From positions 366,631-430,630 of the forward strand of contig NZ_NBYX01000004.1 in the NCBI RefSeq assembly GCF_002099195.1: a DNA stretch of 64,000 bases. Direction: 5' to 3'. This document shows positions 1 to 9,121 of this stretch, in pieces (the first letter of the stretch is position 1; each line of letters begins with the position of its first letter). The DNA comes from Burkholderia puraquae. Lineage in GTDB: Bacteria > Pseudomonadota > Gammaproteobacteria > Burkholderiales > Burkholderiaceae. The notes under the pieces are model-generated. The model searched no databases. It had not been told where the DNA came from and worked only from the letters and a program-made list of their open reading frames with translations. A program made the translations under genes and the position numbers.

Positions 1-624
1 GCAGTCGGCGCGACGGGCGTTCGACATGCCGTCGGCCAGCCTCGCGTCGACGGTGTCGCGGCTCGCAGCCACGCCGCCGGACGACGCGCCCAATGCGCCG
101 ACCGCCGCCTGCGCCGGACTGCGCGCCGCCGCATGCCGCGAGCCGATTGCGTCCAGATCGCGGCGCCAGTCGAGGTCGGGGCTTGACGCGGTCTCGGGAT
201 GATTTTCAAGCCGGTTCGCGATTGCGCCGGCAGGGGTCTCGCGTTGCCGATGCGTAACGCTCGCCACATCCGAAGTCGGCCGCATCGTCATGCGCGACGT
301 TGCAACCGCGGCGGATCGTTTCGTCGATCGCACGGCGCCCTCGACTCCGCCCTCACCCGCGACCGGGCCGGTTCGCCCGGCGTCACGCGCGCGCGTGCCG
401 GGCGCGGGCCGCGCGGGAATCAGCTCGACATGCAGCGTGATCCGGGGCGGCGCCCCGGCGTTCGGGCCGGTAGCCGTCGATGCCTGTTGCAGCACGAACC
501 ATCCGAGCAGGTGGATCGATACGGAGACTGCGACGGCCAGCGCGACGATGCGCGGCCGACGGCACCCCGCCGTCTCGACACGTCGCGATGGCGATGCGTC
601 AGTCCGGCTCGCCGACACCGTCAT
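1..624 (-). CDS. TonB-like membrane-anchored protein, 3' end cut off by window
   Basis: An open frame of 208 codons runs from an ATG at 624 off the left edge with no stop. The product starts MTVSASRTDASPSRR, has one hydrophobic segment at about residues 25-42 (IVALAVAVSVSIHLLGWFVL), then a long Ala/Pro/Arg-rich, low-complexity periplasmic stretch. An N-terminal anchor followed by a flexible linker is the layout of TonB-like energy transducers, whose diagnostic C-terminal domain would lie outside the window, so the family is inferred. The start overlaps the 3' end of the XRE regulator gene by 26 nt, suggesting co-transcription with it. It could equally be an unrelated anchored envelope protein. 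Confidence 0.6.
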   Translation of the reverse strand, partial: MTVSASRTDASPSRRVETAGCRRPRIVALAVAVSVSIHLLGWFVLQQASTATGPNAGAPPRITLHVELIPARPAPGTRARDAGRTGPVAGEGGVEGAVRSTKRSAAVATSRMTMRPTSDVASVTHRQRETPAGAIANRLENHPETASSPDLDWRRDLDAIGSRHAAARSPAQAAVGALGASSGGVAASRDTVDARLADGMSNARRADC

Positions 625-823
625 CGCTGAACGCGAGCAGATCGCCGGGCTGGCAGTCGAGATAGCGGCAGATGGCCTCGAGCGTCGCGAAGCGGATGCC
701 CTTGACCTTCCCTTGCTTGAGCAGCGACAGATTCTGTTCGGTGATGCCGACGGCTGCCGCGAGATCCTTCGAGCGAACCTTGCGCGTCGCGAGCATCACA
801 TCGAGCTTGACCACGATCGACAT
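599..823 (-). CDS. XRE-family helix-turn-helix regulator
   Basis: A 74-residue protein that is essentially one DNA-binding domain: MSIVVKLDVMLATRKVRSKD, then a helix-turn-helix (LAAAVGITEQNLSLLKQGKV, residues 21-40) and the ending common to YozG-like Cro/CI regulators (ATLEAICRYLDCQPGDLL). I chose the ATG at 823 because homologues of this small family begin just before the MLA(T/E)R segment; the longer upstream reading is out of character. It lies 8 nt after a DUF2975 membrane protein gene. DUF2975-XRE pairs are common in bacteria and usually one transcript; the function of the pair is unknown. It probably binds the palindrome upstream of its partner. Confidence 0.85.
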   Translation of the reverse strand: MSIVVKLDVMLATRKVRSKDLAAAVGITEQNLSLLKQGKVKGIRFATLEAICRYLDCQPGDLLAFSDDGVGEPD

Positions 824-831
824 GGCGCGCC

Positions 832-1392
832 TCAGACGAACTGCCGATGTTCGGCATCGAGTTCGCTCGCCTGCCGGAGGATATGCGCGATGACCGCGAT
901 GCAGGCCGCGGTGAACAGCGCGACCACGTACGGCAGGCTGAAGCCGATGCTGACCACGCGATGGCCGACCGGTTCGCGCAGCGTCGCCCACACGCTCAGC
1001 AGCGGTTCGCACAGCAGGCTCAGCAACACCCACAGGCCGATCGCACGGCCCGTCTTGCCGAGATGGCCGGCCGCTTGCGCGGAGAAATAGTCGCGGCGCG
1101 CGTAGGTGCGAAACAGCGCGCGCAGATGGCGCAGGCCGTTCGCGAGCGCAAGCAGCGGCACGCTCGACAGCAGGATGCCGACGGCTTTCTGCCACCACGG
1201 GAAGGCGGCGACGTCCACGCGCAGGTTCGAGATCACCGAATCGGTGAGGCCGAACACGAGGCCGGGCCCGGAGGCCGCATTCAGTGACGGAAACGCCCAG
1301 CACGCGGCGTTGAGCACCAGCATGCCGACGATGAACCACAGCGTGACGGTGGCCATCTGCTGGCTGATACGGGCGATGCGATCGGAATGCAT
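832..1392 (-). CDS. DUF2975 membrane protein
   Basis: A 186-residue inner-membrane protein with four hydrophobic segments (around residues 15-35, 65-85, 110-130 and 150-170) and the length and layout of DUF2975 proteins. I start it at the ATG at 1392 (MHSDRIARISQQMA), which has a GAGGA ribosome site 8-9 nt upstream; the next upstream ATG at 1437 would place the start near an operator-like palindrome. It is followed after 8 nt by a small XRE regulator, the usual partner of this family. Role unknown; a membrane component that modulates the cognate regulator is an inference only. Confidence 0.8.
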   Translation of the reverse strand: MHSDRIARISQQMATVTLWFIVGMLVLNAACWAFPSLNAASGPGLVFGLTDSVISNLRVDVAAFPWWQKAVGILLSSVPLLALANGLRHLRALFRTYARRDYFSAQAAGHLGKTGRAIGLWVLLSLLCEPLLSVWATLREPVGHRVVSIGFSLPYVVALFTAACIAVIAHILRQASELDAEHRQFV

Positions 1393-1438
1393 GCGAAGTC
1401 CTCGACGGGGAATGAACGTGCGTCGATTGTACGTCACA

Positions 1439-1459
1439 AATTATCGTAAAACGATAATT
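1439..1459. promoter_or_regulatory. perfect inverted repeat, likely operator for the DUF2975-XRE unit
   Basis: Arms AATTATCGT and ACGATAATT are perfect 9-base complements around an AAA spacer, 47 bases upstream of the DUF2975 start. A further ATCGT-containing AT-rich stretch follows to about 1490. The AT-rich symmetric site stands out against the GC-rich background. Binding by the adjacent XRE regulator is inferred. Confidence 0.6.
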
Positions 1460-1555
1460 AATCGTCGTCCCGTCATGATTTTTTATCGTGCGGCTTGTTC
1501 AACTCACCTCGATCGGCGCGTGCCGCATGCACCGTCGCGACGGCCGGGCGCGCGC

Positions 1556-2086
1556 CTATCGATAGTCGCGCACGCTGATCCCGTGCCAATGCTTCGTCAT
1601 GTAGCGCAGAAACGCGGGTTGGGCTTTCAGGTCTGCATTCGGCACGGGCGCCGCGCCGCCGTCCATGAACTTGCCGTGGACCGTGACGGTTTCCTCGCCG
1701 CGCAGCACGTACTTCGTGCCCTGGTCGATCAGGAAGTACTTGACCTGGTCGGCGCTGACGTCGCCGCGGCAGCCGAGCTTGTACGCGAACAGGAACTGCT
1801 TGCGGCCGTTGCCGAGCAGGTCGCGCATTTCGATCGACCCGGGCACGACGTCGAGGATCACGTCGACCGGGCAGGCCTTCACGTAGTCGCGCACGGTCCA
1901 GTCGGGCCGGCCGTCGAGCGTCGCGGCAACCTTGAGTTCGAGGTCATCGCCGGACGCGGTTCTCGCGAGCGTCACCGCATGCGCGCCGGCCGCATCGGTC
2001 CATGTGTATTCGGCGTCGGCTTGCGCCAGGTTGCACAGCGCAGCGGCTGCAAGAAACAGGCATGGCGAAAGGAAACGTCTCTTCAT
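1556..2086 (-). CDS. Secreted hypothetical protein
   Basis: A 176-residue protein with a clear Sec signal peptide (MKRRFLSPCLFLAAAALCNLAQA, cleavage near residue 24). The mature part has two cysteines (in KACPVD and KLGCRGD) that could form a disulfide in the periplasm. A stretch around residues 75-130 (DLLGNGRKQFLFAYKLGCRGD) resembles secreted proteins of unknown function. I do not recognise a characterised family. It lies between the DUF2975 gene and the fisR-like gene, with 79 nt to the latter's stop, so it may be a separate unit. Reading frame, signal peptide and codon bias make it a credible gene; function is unknown. Confidence 0.7.
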   Translation of the reverse strand: MKRRFLSPCLFLAAAALCNLAQADAEYTWTDAAGAHAVTLARTASGDDLELKVAATLDGRPDWTVRDYVKACPVDVILDVVPGSIEMRDLLGNGRKQFLFAYKLGCRGDVSADQVKYFLIDQGTKYVLRGEETVTVHGKFMDGGAAPVPNADLKAQPAFLRYMTKHWHGISVRDYR

Positions 2087-2165
2087 CGGCGAGGTGGAGG
2101 CTGGATCGAACGCGCCATTATCGACAATGCCGCCTGCCGCGGCCAGCCGCTCGCCGCGCGCCCGT

Positions 2166-3548
<1,383 letters not shown>

Positions 3549-3579
3549 GCGGACGCTCGGTGATGGGAGGCCTGACGAA

Positions 3580-3628
3580 CTGCCAGGCAGACTGCCAATT
3601 CTGCCACGACACTGCCAGATGTGGCAGT
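3580..3628. promoter_or_regulatory. upstream activating sequence array (TGCCA/TGGCA repeats)
   Basis: This 49-base stretch contains four CTGCCA half-sites and two palindromes: CTGCC-A-GGCAG (3580-3590) and ACTGCCA-GATG-TGGCAGT (3611-3628, perfect 7-base arms). It lies 108-156 bases upstream of the -24/-12 promoter of the sulfide operon, a normal distance for a sigma-54 enhancer. The adjacent FisR-type activator is the obvious ligand (inference). Confidence 0.75.
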
Positions 3629-3735
3629 CGGCAGCGGCGGCCGGATGCCGACGACGCCCGCCCATCGCCGCGGCCGCACCGAAAACCCGAGCCGAATCAA
3701 GTCCCTGGCAGATCGGCCGGTACCGTGGTGCAGGC

Positions 3736-3750
3736 TGGCACGCTTCTTGA
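3736..3750 (+). promoter_or_regulatory. sigma-54 (-24/-12) promoter of the sulfide-oxidation operon
   Basis: TGGCACG-CTTC-TTGA matches the sigma-54 consensus TGGCACG-N4-TTGC at all but the last base, with correct spacing. It points toward the persulfide dioxygenase gene, whose start is 47 bases downstream, and pairs with the activator half-site array at 3580-3628. Confidence 0.85.
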
Positions 3751-3796
3751 GTTACCGATCCCGATTGCAGATGCAGAACCCGATCGAGGACACCCC

Positions 3797-4681
3797 GTGA
3801 GCCATGCCACCACACTGTCGGTCGAAGGCTTTTTCGACCCGGCGACCCACACCGTCAGCTATCTCCTGCTCGATACCGCGAGCCGCGCGTGCGCGCTGAT
3901 CGACAGCGTGCTGGACTACGACCCGAAGTCCGGCCGCACGCACACGGCCAGCGCCGACCGGCTGATCGCCCGCGTCGCCGAACTCGGCGCGGACGTGCAC
4001 TGGCTGCTGGAAACCCATGTGCACGCCGACCACCTGTCGGCCGCGCCGTACCTGAAGGAACACGTCGGCGGCCAGATCGCGATCGGCTCGCACGTGCGCC
4101 GCGTGCAGCACGTTTTCGGCACGCTGTTCAACGCGGGCCCCGGCTTCGCGCACGACGGCCGCCAGTTCGACCGGCTGCTCGACGACGGCGACACGCTCGC
4201 GCTCGGCGCGCTGACGATCCGCGCGCTGCATACGCCGGGCCACACGCCAGCATGCATGACCTACTGCGTCGACGATGCGACGCAGCGCACGGCGTTCGTC
4301 GGCGACACGCTGTTCATGCCCGACTACGGCACGGCCCGCTGCGACTTCCCCGGCGGCGACGCGCGCACGCTGTACCGCTCGATCGCGCGCGTGCTCGGCC
4401 TGCCGCCCGACACGCGCCTGTACCTGTGCCACGACTACCAGCCGGGCGGCCGCGACGTGCAGTTCGTGACGACCGTGGCCGAGCAGCGCCGCGCGAACGT
4501 GCATGTGAAGGACGGCGTGACCGAGGACGATTTCGTCGCGATGCGCACCGCGCGCGACGCGACGCTCGCGATGCCCGTGCTGATGCTGCCGTCCGTGCAG
4601 GTCAACATGCGCGCCGGCCACCTGCCCGAGCCCGAAAACAACGGCGTGCGCTACCTGAAGATCCCGCTCGACGCGATCTGA
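3797..4681 (+). CDS. Persulfide dioxygenase-like metallo-beta-lactamase-fold protein
   Basis: A 294-residue metallo-beta-lactamase-fold protein. The metal motif THVHADH gives His74, His76, Asp78 and His79; further ligands are HTPGHTPAC and [19 protein letters not shown], the latter typical of ETHE1/Blh-type persulfide dioxygenases. These oxidise glutathione persulfide to sulfite and glutathione with a single Fe(II). I start it at GTG 3797, which has GAGGA six bases upstream; no suitable ATG exists. It is first in the operon after the sigma-54 promoter and followed by a sulfide:quinone oxidoreductase fusion, so sulfide would be oxidised to persulfide and then sulfite. Residue-level assignment is firm; substrate is inferred from family and context. 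Confidence 0.9.
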   Translation: MSHATTLSVEGFFDPATHTVSYLLLDTASRACALIDSVLDYDPKSGRTHTASADRLIARVAELGADVHWLLETHVHADHLSAAPYLKEHVGGQIAIGSHVRRVQHVFGTLFNAGPGFAHDGRQFDRLLDDGDTLALGALTIRALHTPGHTPACMTYCVDDATQRTAFVGDTLFMPDYGTARCDFPGGDARTLYRSIARVLGLPPDTRLYLCHDYQPGGRDVQFVTTVAEQRRANVHVKDGVTEDDFVAMRTARDATLAMPVLMLPSVQVNMRAGHLPEPENNGVRYLKIPLDAI

Positions 4682-4710
4682 GCCGCGCGCCTTACCCGGA
4701 GAACCCCGAC

Positions 4711-6378
4711 ATGACCATCCGCAAGCTGACCGACGCGCTGTCGGTCTCGCCGCAGATCGCGGCGGCCGACCTGCCCGCGCTTCACGCGGCCGGCATCCGC
4801 GCGATCATCTGCAATCGCCCCGACGGCGAAGGCCCCGACCAGCCGACCGTCACCGAGATCCGCGCGGCCGCCGCGCCGCTCGGCATCGACGTGCATTACC
4901 TGCCGGTCGACACGGGCAAGGTGACCGACGACCAGGCCGCGCAGTTCGGCGCGCTCGTCGCATCGCTCGAAGGCCCGGTGCTCGCGTACTGCCGCAGCGG
5001 CACGCGTTCGGCCACGCTGTGGGCGCTGTCTCAAGCCGGCCTGCGCCCGCTGAACGATATCGTCGCGACGGCCGGCGCAGCCGGCTACGACCTGCGCGCG
5101 CTCGCCTCGCGTGTCGTGCAAGGCGGCAAGCAGGCAGCACCGGCCGTCGACGCGCGGCACGACATCGTGATCGTCGGCGCGGGCGCAGCCGGCATCGCGG
5201 TCGCGTCGAGCCTGCTTGCGCGCGACGCGTCGCTCGACATCGCGGTGATCGATCCGGCCGACGTCCACTACTACCAGCCGGGCTGGACAATGGTCGGCGC
5301 GGGCGTGTTCCGGCCCGACACCACCGCACGCCGGATGACCGACGTGCTGCCGCGCGGCGTACACCGGATCCAGGCCGCCGTCGCAGGCTTCGAACCCGAC
5401 GCGCACGCGGTCGTGCTCGACGGCTGCCGCCGCATCGGGTATCGCAAGCTCGTCGTGTGCCCGGGGCTCAAGCTCGACTGGCACGCGATCGACGGCCTCG
5501 CCGACACGCTCGGCCGCAACGGCGTCACGTCGAACTACCGCTACGATCTCGCGCCGTACACATGGGAGCTCGTGCGCGCGTTCCGCGGCGGCAACGCGCT
5601 CTTCACGCAGCCGCCGATGCCCATCAAGTGCGCAGGCGCGCCGCAGAAAGCGATGTACCTGTCGTGCGATCACTGGCGGCGCGCGGGCCGCCTCGAGGCC
5701 GCGAACGTCGAGTTCCTGAATGCGGGCGGCGCGCTGTTCGGCGTCCCCGACTACGTGCCCGCGCTGATGGAGTATGTGAAAAGCTACGACATCGCGCTGT
5801 CGTTCGGCCACAACCTCGTCTCGATCGACGGGCCCGCGCGCCGCGCGACGTTCGCGCGCGCACTGCCCGACGGCGGCAAGGAAACCGTCGTGCGTTCGTT
5901 CGACGTGATCCACGTCGTGCCGCCGCAGAAGGCGCCCGACTTCGTGCGTTCGAGCCCGCTCGCCGATGCGGCCGGCTGGATCGACGTCGATCCGGCGACG
6001 CTGCGGCACCGGCAGTTCCCGGACATCTACGCGCTCGGCGACGCCACCAACACGACCAATGCGAAAACGGCCGCGGCCGCCCGCAAGCAGGCGCCCGTCG
6101 TCGCGCACAACCTGCTCGCCTCGCTCGGCCGCGCGCACGGCGACGCCGCGTACGACGGCTACGGTTCATGCCCGCTCACCGTCGAGCGCGGCAAGATCGT
6201 ACTCGCCGAATTCCTGTACGGCGGCAAGGTCGCGCCGACCTTTCCCGCGTGGCTGATCGACGGCAAGCGCCCGTCACGGCTTGCGTGGCTGCTCAAGGAA
6301 CGCGTGTTGCCGCCGCTCTACTGGAAGGCGATGCTCAAGGGCCGCGAATGGCTCGCGAAGCCCGCGATCGCACGTTGA
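4711..6378 (+). CDS. DUF442/rhodanese-like domain fused to sulfide:quinone oxidoreductase
   Basis: A 555-residue two-domain protein. Residues 1-110 are a DUF442 (TIGR01244-like) domain with a rhodanese/phosphatase-type loop CRSGTR (Cys94). Residues 150-555 form an FAD-dependent sulfide:quinone oxidoreductase: Rossmann motif VGAGAAGIAVASSL, HYYQPGWTMVGAGV, candidate redox cysteines Cys250 (VVCPG) and Cys307 (MPIKCAGAPQK), and GDATNTTNAKTAAAARKQ. The latter enzymes oxidise sulfide at the membrane and pass electrons to quinone; the fused domain may accept or move the persulfide sulfur (inference). ATG 4711 is 29 nt after the dioxygenase stop and preceded by GGAGAA. Together with the neighbour it makes a compact sulfide detoxification unit. 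Confidence 0.9.
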   Translation: MTIRKLTDALSVSPQIAAADLPALHAAGIRAIICNRPDGEGPDQPTVTEIRAAAAPLGIDVHYLPVDTGKVTDDQAAQFGALVASLEGPVLAYCRSGTRSATLWALSQAGLRPLNDIVATAGAAGYDLRALASRVVQGGKQAAPAVDARHDIVIVGAGAAGIAVASSLLARDASLDIAVIDPADVHYYQPGWTMVGAGVFRPDTTARRMTDVLPRGVHRIQAAVAGFEPDAHAVVLDGCRRIGYRKLVVCPGLKLDWHAIDGLADTLGRNGVTSNYRYDLAPYTWELVRAFRGGNALFTQPPMPIKCAGAPQKAMYLSCDHWRRAGRLEAANVEFLNAGGALFGVPDYVPALMEYVKSYDIALSFGHNLVSIDGPARRATFARALPDGGKETVVRSFDVIHVVPPQKAPDFVRSSPLADAAGWIDVDPATLRHRQFPDIYALGDATNTTNAKTAAAARKQAPVVAHNLLASLGRAHGDAAYDGYGSCPLTVERGKIVLAEFLYGGKVAPTFPAWLIDGKRPSRLAWLLKERVLPPLYWKAMLKGREWLAKPAIAR

Positions 6379-6396
6379 CCGGAGCCCGCTGACGTC

Positions 6397-7203
6397 ATGC
6401 TGATTTCCCTCGTACTGGGCGGTTTCGTCGGTGCCGTGCTCGGCCTGACCGGTGCCGGCGGCGGCATCCTCGCGGTGCCCGCGCTCGTCGTCGGCATGAG
6501 CTGGCCGATGCAGCAGGCCACGCCCGTCGCGCTCGTCGCGGTGGCCGGCAGCGCCGCACTCGGCGCCCTCGAAGGTTTCCGCCGCGGGCTCGTGCGCTAT
6601 CGCGCGGCACTGCTGATGGCCGTCGTCGGCGTGCCGCTGACCACGCTCGGCGTACGGCTCGCGCACGTGCTGCCGCAACGCCTGCTGCTCGCGCTGTTCG
6701 CGCTGACGATGCTGGTCGTCGCCGGCCGCCTGTTGCGGCAGGCGCTGCGGCACGCGCCGGTCGATGCGGAAGCGTCGCCGCTGTGCGTCGGCCGCGTGAA
6801 CCCCGATACGGGCCGGCTCGTGTGGTCCTGGCCGGTCGGCGTCGCGCTTGCGTCGACCGGCGCGATGACGGGCCTGATGACGGGGCTGCTCGGCGTCGGC
6901 GGCGGCTTCGTGATCGTGCCGATGCTGCGCAAGTTCACGAACGTGTCGATGCATGGTGTCGTCGCGACGTCGCTGATGGTGATCGCGCTCGTCGGCACCG
7001 GCGGCGTGTTCGCAACGCTCGTGTCGGGCACGCGCGCACCGCTCGACGTGACGCTGTGGTTCACCGTCGCGACCGCGCTCGGCATGGCCGCCGGTCGCGG
7101 CGCGTCGCACCGCCTCGCCGCGCGGCACGTGCAGGCCGGGTTTGCGGCCGTGCTCGTGTGCGTCGCGCTCGGGCTGCTGGCGAAGGCGGCCTTCGGCGCG
7201 TGA
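6397..7203 (+). CDS. TauE/SafE-family sulfite/organosulfur exporter
   Basis: A 268-residue integral membrane protein with about eight hydrophobic segments and the repeated glycine-rich signatures of the TauE/SafE family (LTGAGGGILAVPALVVG near residue 18 and LLGVGGGFVIVPML near 166). It starts 18 nt after the sulfide:quinone oxidoreductase fusion and ends before a strong terminator, so it is the third gene of the operon. Members of the family export sulfite or sulfonates; here the product of the dioxygenase, sulfite, is the likely cargo (inference from context). Confidence 0.85.
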   Translation: MLISLVLGGFVGAVLGLTGAGGGILAVPALVVGMSWPMQQATPVALVAVAGSAALGALEGFRRGLVRYRAALLMAVVGVPLTTLGVRLAHVLPQRLLLALFALTMLVVAGRLLRQALRHAPVDAEASPLCVGRVNPDTGRLVWSWPVGVALASTGAMTGLMTGLLGVGGGFVIVPMLRKFTNVSMHGVVATSLMVIALVGTGGVFATLVSGTRAPLDVTLWFTVATALGMAAGRGASHRLAARHVQAGFAAVLVCVALGLLAKAAFGA

Positions 7204-7313
7204 GCCGGCGCACGATCGGGCGCGGGAATCGAGCCTGTGCCCGGTCGCTGACATCCTTCATCCGACGCGATCGCGTACTGACCGGCACCGACCAACGCGC
7301 AGCGCCACCAGAC

Positions 7314-7355
7314 AAAACGCCCGGCCCGACTCGTCGTCGGCACCGGGCGTTTTTC
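7314..7355. terminator. bidirectional rho-independent terminator
   Basis: AAAACGCCCGG and CCGGGCGTTTTT form an 11-base stem around an 18-base loop. It sits between the convergent TauE/SafE and potI genes and has A and T runs on both sides, so it can serve both strands. Confidence 0.85.
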
Positions 7356-7376
7356 ATGGCGGTCGCAACCTGAACG

Positions 7377-8198
7377 TCAGGCCGCGAACCCCGCCATCCG
7401 CTTGCGCTCCTGGCGCAGCATCACGAAGTTCGCGATCACGACGCCGGCCGTCACCGCGACGATGAACAGCGTCGCGAGCGCGTTCATCTCCGGGTTCAGC
7501 CCGAGGCGCACGCGCGAGAACACCACGAGCGGCAGCGTCGTCGAGCCGGGGCCCGACAGGAACGCCGACAGCACGAGGTCGTCGATCGACAGCGTGAACG
7601 ACAGCAGCCAGCCGGCGATCAGCGCCTGCGAGATCAGCGGCAGCGTGATCGTGAAGAACACCTTCAGCGGCGTCGCGCCGAGATCGAGCGCGGCTTCCTC
7701 CAGCGACGGGTTCAGCTCGCGCACGCGCGACTGCACGATGATCGCGACGTACGAGATGCACAGCATCACGTGGCCGAGCCAGATCGTGAAGACGCCACGC
7801 TCGGCCGGCCAGCCGATCCACTTCGCCAGTTCGATGAACAGCAGCAGCAGCGAGATCCCCTGGATCACCTCGGGAATCACGAGCGGCGCGTTGATCATCC
7901 CGCTGAACAGCGCGAAACCGCGAAAGCGCCCCATCCGCGCGAGCACGAAGCCGGCCCACGTGCCGATGAACACCGACGCAAACGCGGTCAGCACGCCGAT
8001 CTTCAGCGACAGCCACGCGGCCGTCAGCAGCTCGTCGTCCTCCACGAGCGCCGAGTACCAGCGGAACGAGAAACCCGACCACACGGTGACGAGCTTCGAC
8101 TCGTTGAACGAATAGACGATCAGGCTGATGATCGGGATGTACAGGAACGCGAAGCCGGCAAACAGCGCCGCGAACTGCAGGTAACGATTCGGCTTCAT
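7377..8198 (-). CDS. potI: Putrescine/spermidine ABC transporter permease (PotI-like)
   Basis: 273 residues with six membrane segments and the inner-membrane permease EAA loop (LEEAALDLGATPLKVFFTIT, about residues 170-190), the site that docks the ATPase. Strong resemblance to PotI, including NAPLVIPEVIQGISLL. The ATG at 8198 overlaps the potH stop by 4 nt. It is the last gene of potF-potG-potH-potI and ends before a bidirectional terminator. The complex imports putrescine across the inner membrane; exact polyamine preference cannot be read from sequence. Confidence 0.92.
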   Translation of the reverse strand: MKPNRYLQFAALFAGFAFLYIPIISLIVYSFNESKLVTVWSGFSFRWYSALVEDDELLTAAWLSLKIGVLTAFASVFIGTWAGFVLARMGRFRGFALFSGMINAPLVIPEVIQGISLLLLFIELAKWIGWPAERGVFTIWLGHVMLCISYVAIIVQSRVRELNPSLEEAALDLGATPLKVFFTITLPLISQALIAGWLLSFTLSIDDLVLSAFLSGPGSTTLPLVVFSRVRLGLNPEMNALATLFIVAVTAGVVIANFVMLRQERKRMAGFAA

Positions 8199-9121
8199 CG
8201 GCGGCCTCCCTGCTCCTTCGCCTGGAAGTGCTGGAACATCGCCATCGGCACGAGCAGCAGCAGCACCATCGCGCAGGTCACGGCCGACGCCATCGGCCAG
8301 TCTGCGTTGTTGAAGAACTCGTTCCACATCACGCGGCCGATCATCAGCGTGTTCGCGCCGCCGAGCAGCTCGGGAATCACGTACTCGCCCACCGCCGGGA
8401 TGAACACCAGCAGGCAGCCCGCGATGATCCCGTTCTTCGACAGCGGCAGCGTGATCTGCACGAACGCCTTCCACGGCTTGGCGCCAAGGTCGTACGCGGC
8501 TTCGAGCAGGCGCAGGTCCATCTTCACCAGGTGCGCGTACAGCGGCATCACGAGGAACGGCAGGTACGAATACACCATCCCGATGTACACCGCGTAGTTG
8601 GTGCGATACAGCTCGATCGGCGTATGGGTCAGGCCGATCCACATCAGGAAGTTGTTCAGGAGCCCGTTATTCTTCAGGATGCCGATCCACGCGTACACGC
8701 GGATCAGGAACGACGTCCAGAACGGCAGCATCACGCCCATCATCAGCAGGTTGCGGGTTGCCGGGTTCGAACGCGCGATGTAGTACGCCATCGGATAGCC
8801 GATCAGCAGGCACAGCAGCGTCGTGATCGCGGCCACCCACACCGAGTTCACGTAAGTCGCGAAATACAGGCTGTCCGTGAACAGGAACGCGTAGTGCGAC
8901 AGGTTCAGCGCGACGTGCACGACGCCGTCGGCATACGACGCGAGCTCCGTGTACGGCGGGATGCCGAGCTGCAGCTCCGCGAAACTGATCTTGACGACCA
9001 GCACGAACGGCACGAGGAAGAACAGCACGAGCCACGTGAACGGCCCCGCGACGACCGCCGTGGCGCCCGTCAGGTTGAAGCGCCGCACCGGCCACGAGAG
9101 CATGGACTTGAACGCGGTCAT
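8195..9121 (-). CDS. potH: Putrescine/spermidine ABC transporter permease (PotH-like)
   Basis: A 308-residue permease with six hydrophobic segments; the EAA loop reads LLEAAYDLGAKPWKAFVQIT. Sequence landmarks such as MLPFWTSFLIRVYAWIGILK and PAVGEYVIPELLGG are characteristic of PotH/PotB proteins. It overlaps potG by 4 nt at its start and potI by 4 nt at its end, so translation is likely coupled. It forms the membrane channel together with PotI. Confidence 0.93.
   Translation of the reverse strand: MTAFKSMLSWPVRRFNLTGATAVVAGPFTWLVLFFLVPFVLVVKISFAELQLGIPPYTELASYADGVVHVALNLSHYAFLFTDSLYFATYVNSVWVAAITTLLCLLIGYPMAYYIARSNPATRNLLMMGVMLPFWTSFLIRVYAWIGILKNNGLLNNFLMWIGLTHTPIELYRTNYAVYIGMVYSYLPFLVMPLYAHLVKMDLRLLEAAYDLGAKPWKAFVQITLPLSKNGIIAGCLLVFIPAVGEYVIPELLGGANTLMIGRVMWNEFFNNADWPMASAVTCAMVLLLLVPMAMFQHFQAKEQGGRR

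Noticed and set aside
290..1090. Long plus-strand frame of 266 codons across the XRE and DUF2975 genes
   Set aside because: It is antisense to two recognisable genes, is rich in Arg/Ala/Pro and has no protein features; it follows from the high GC third-position bias.
599..1339. 246-codon version of the XRE gene with a long N-terminal extension
   Set aside because: The extension is a shifted reading of the DUF2975 gene; a 74-residue start at 823 gives the usual family length.
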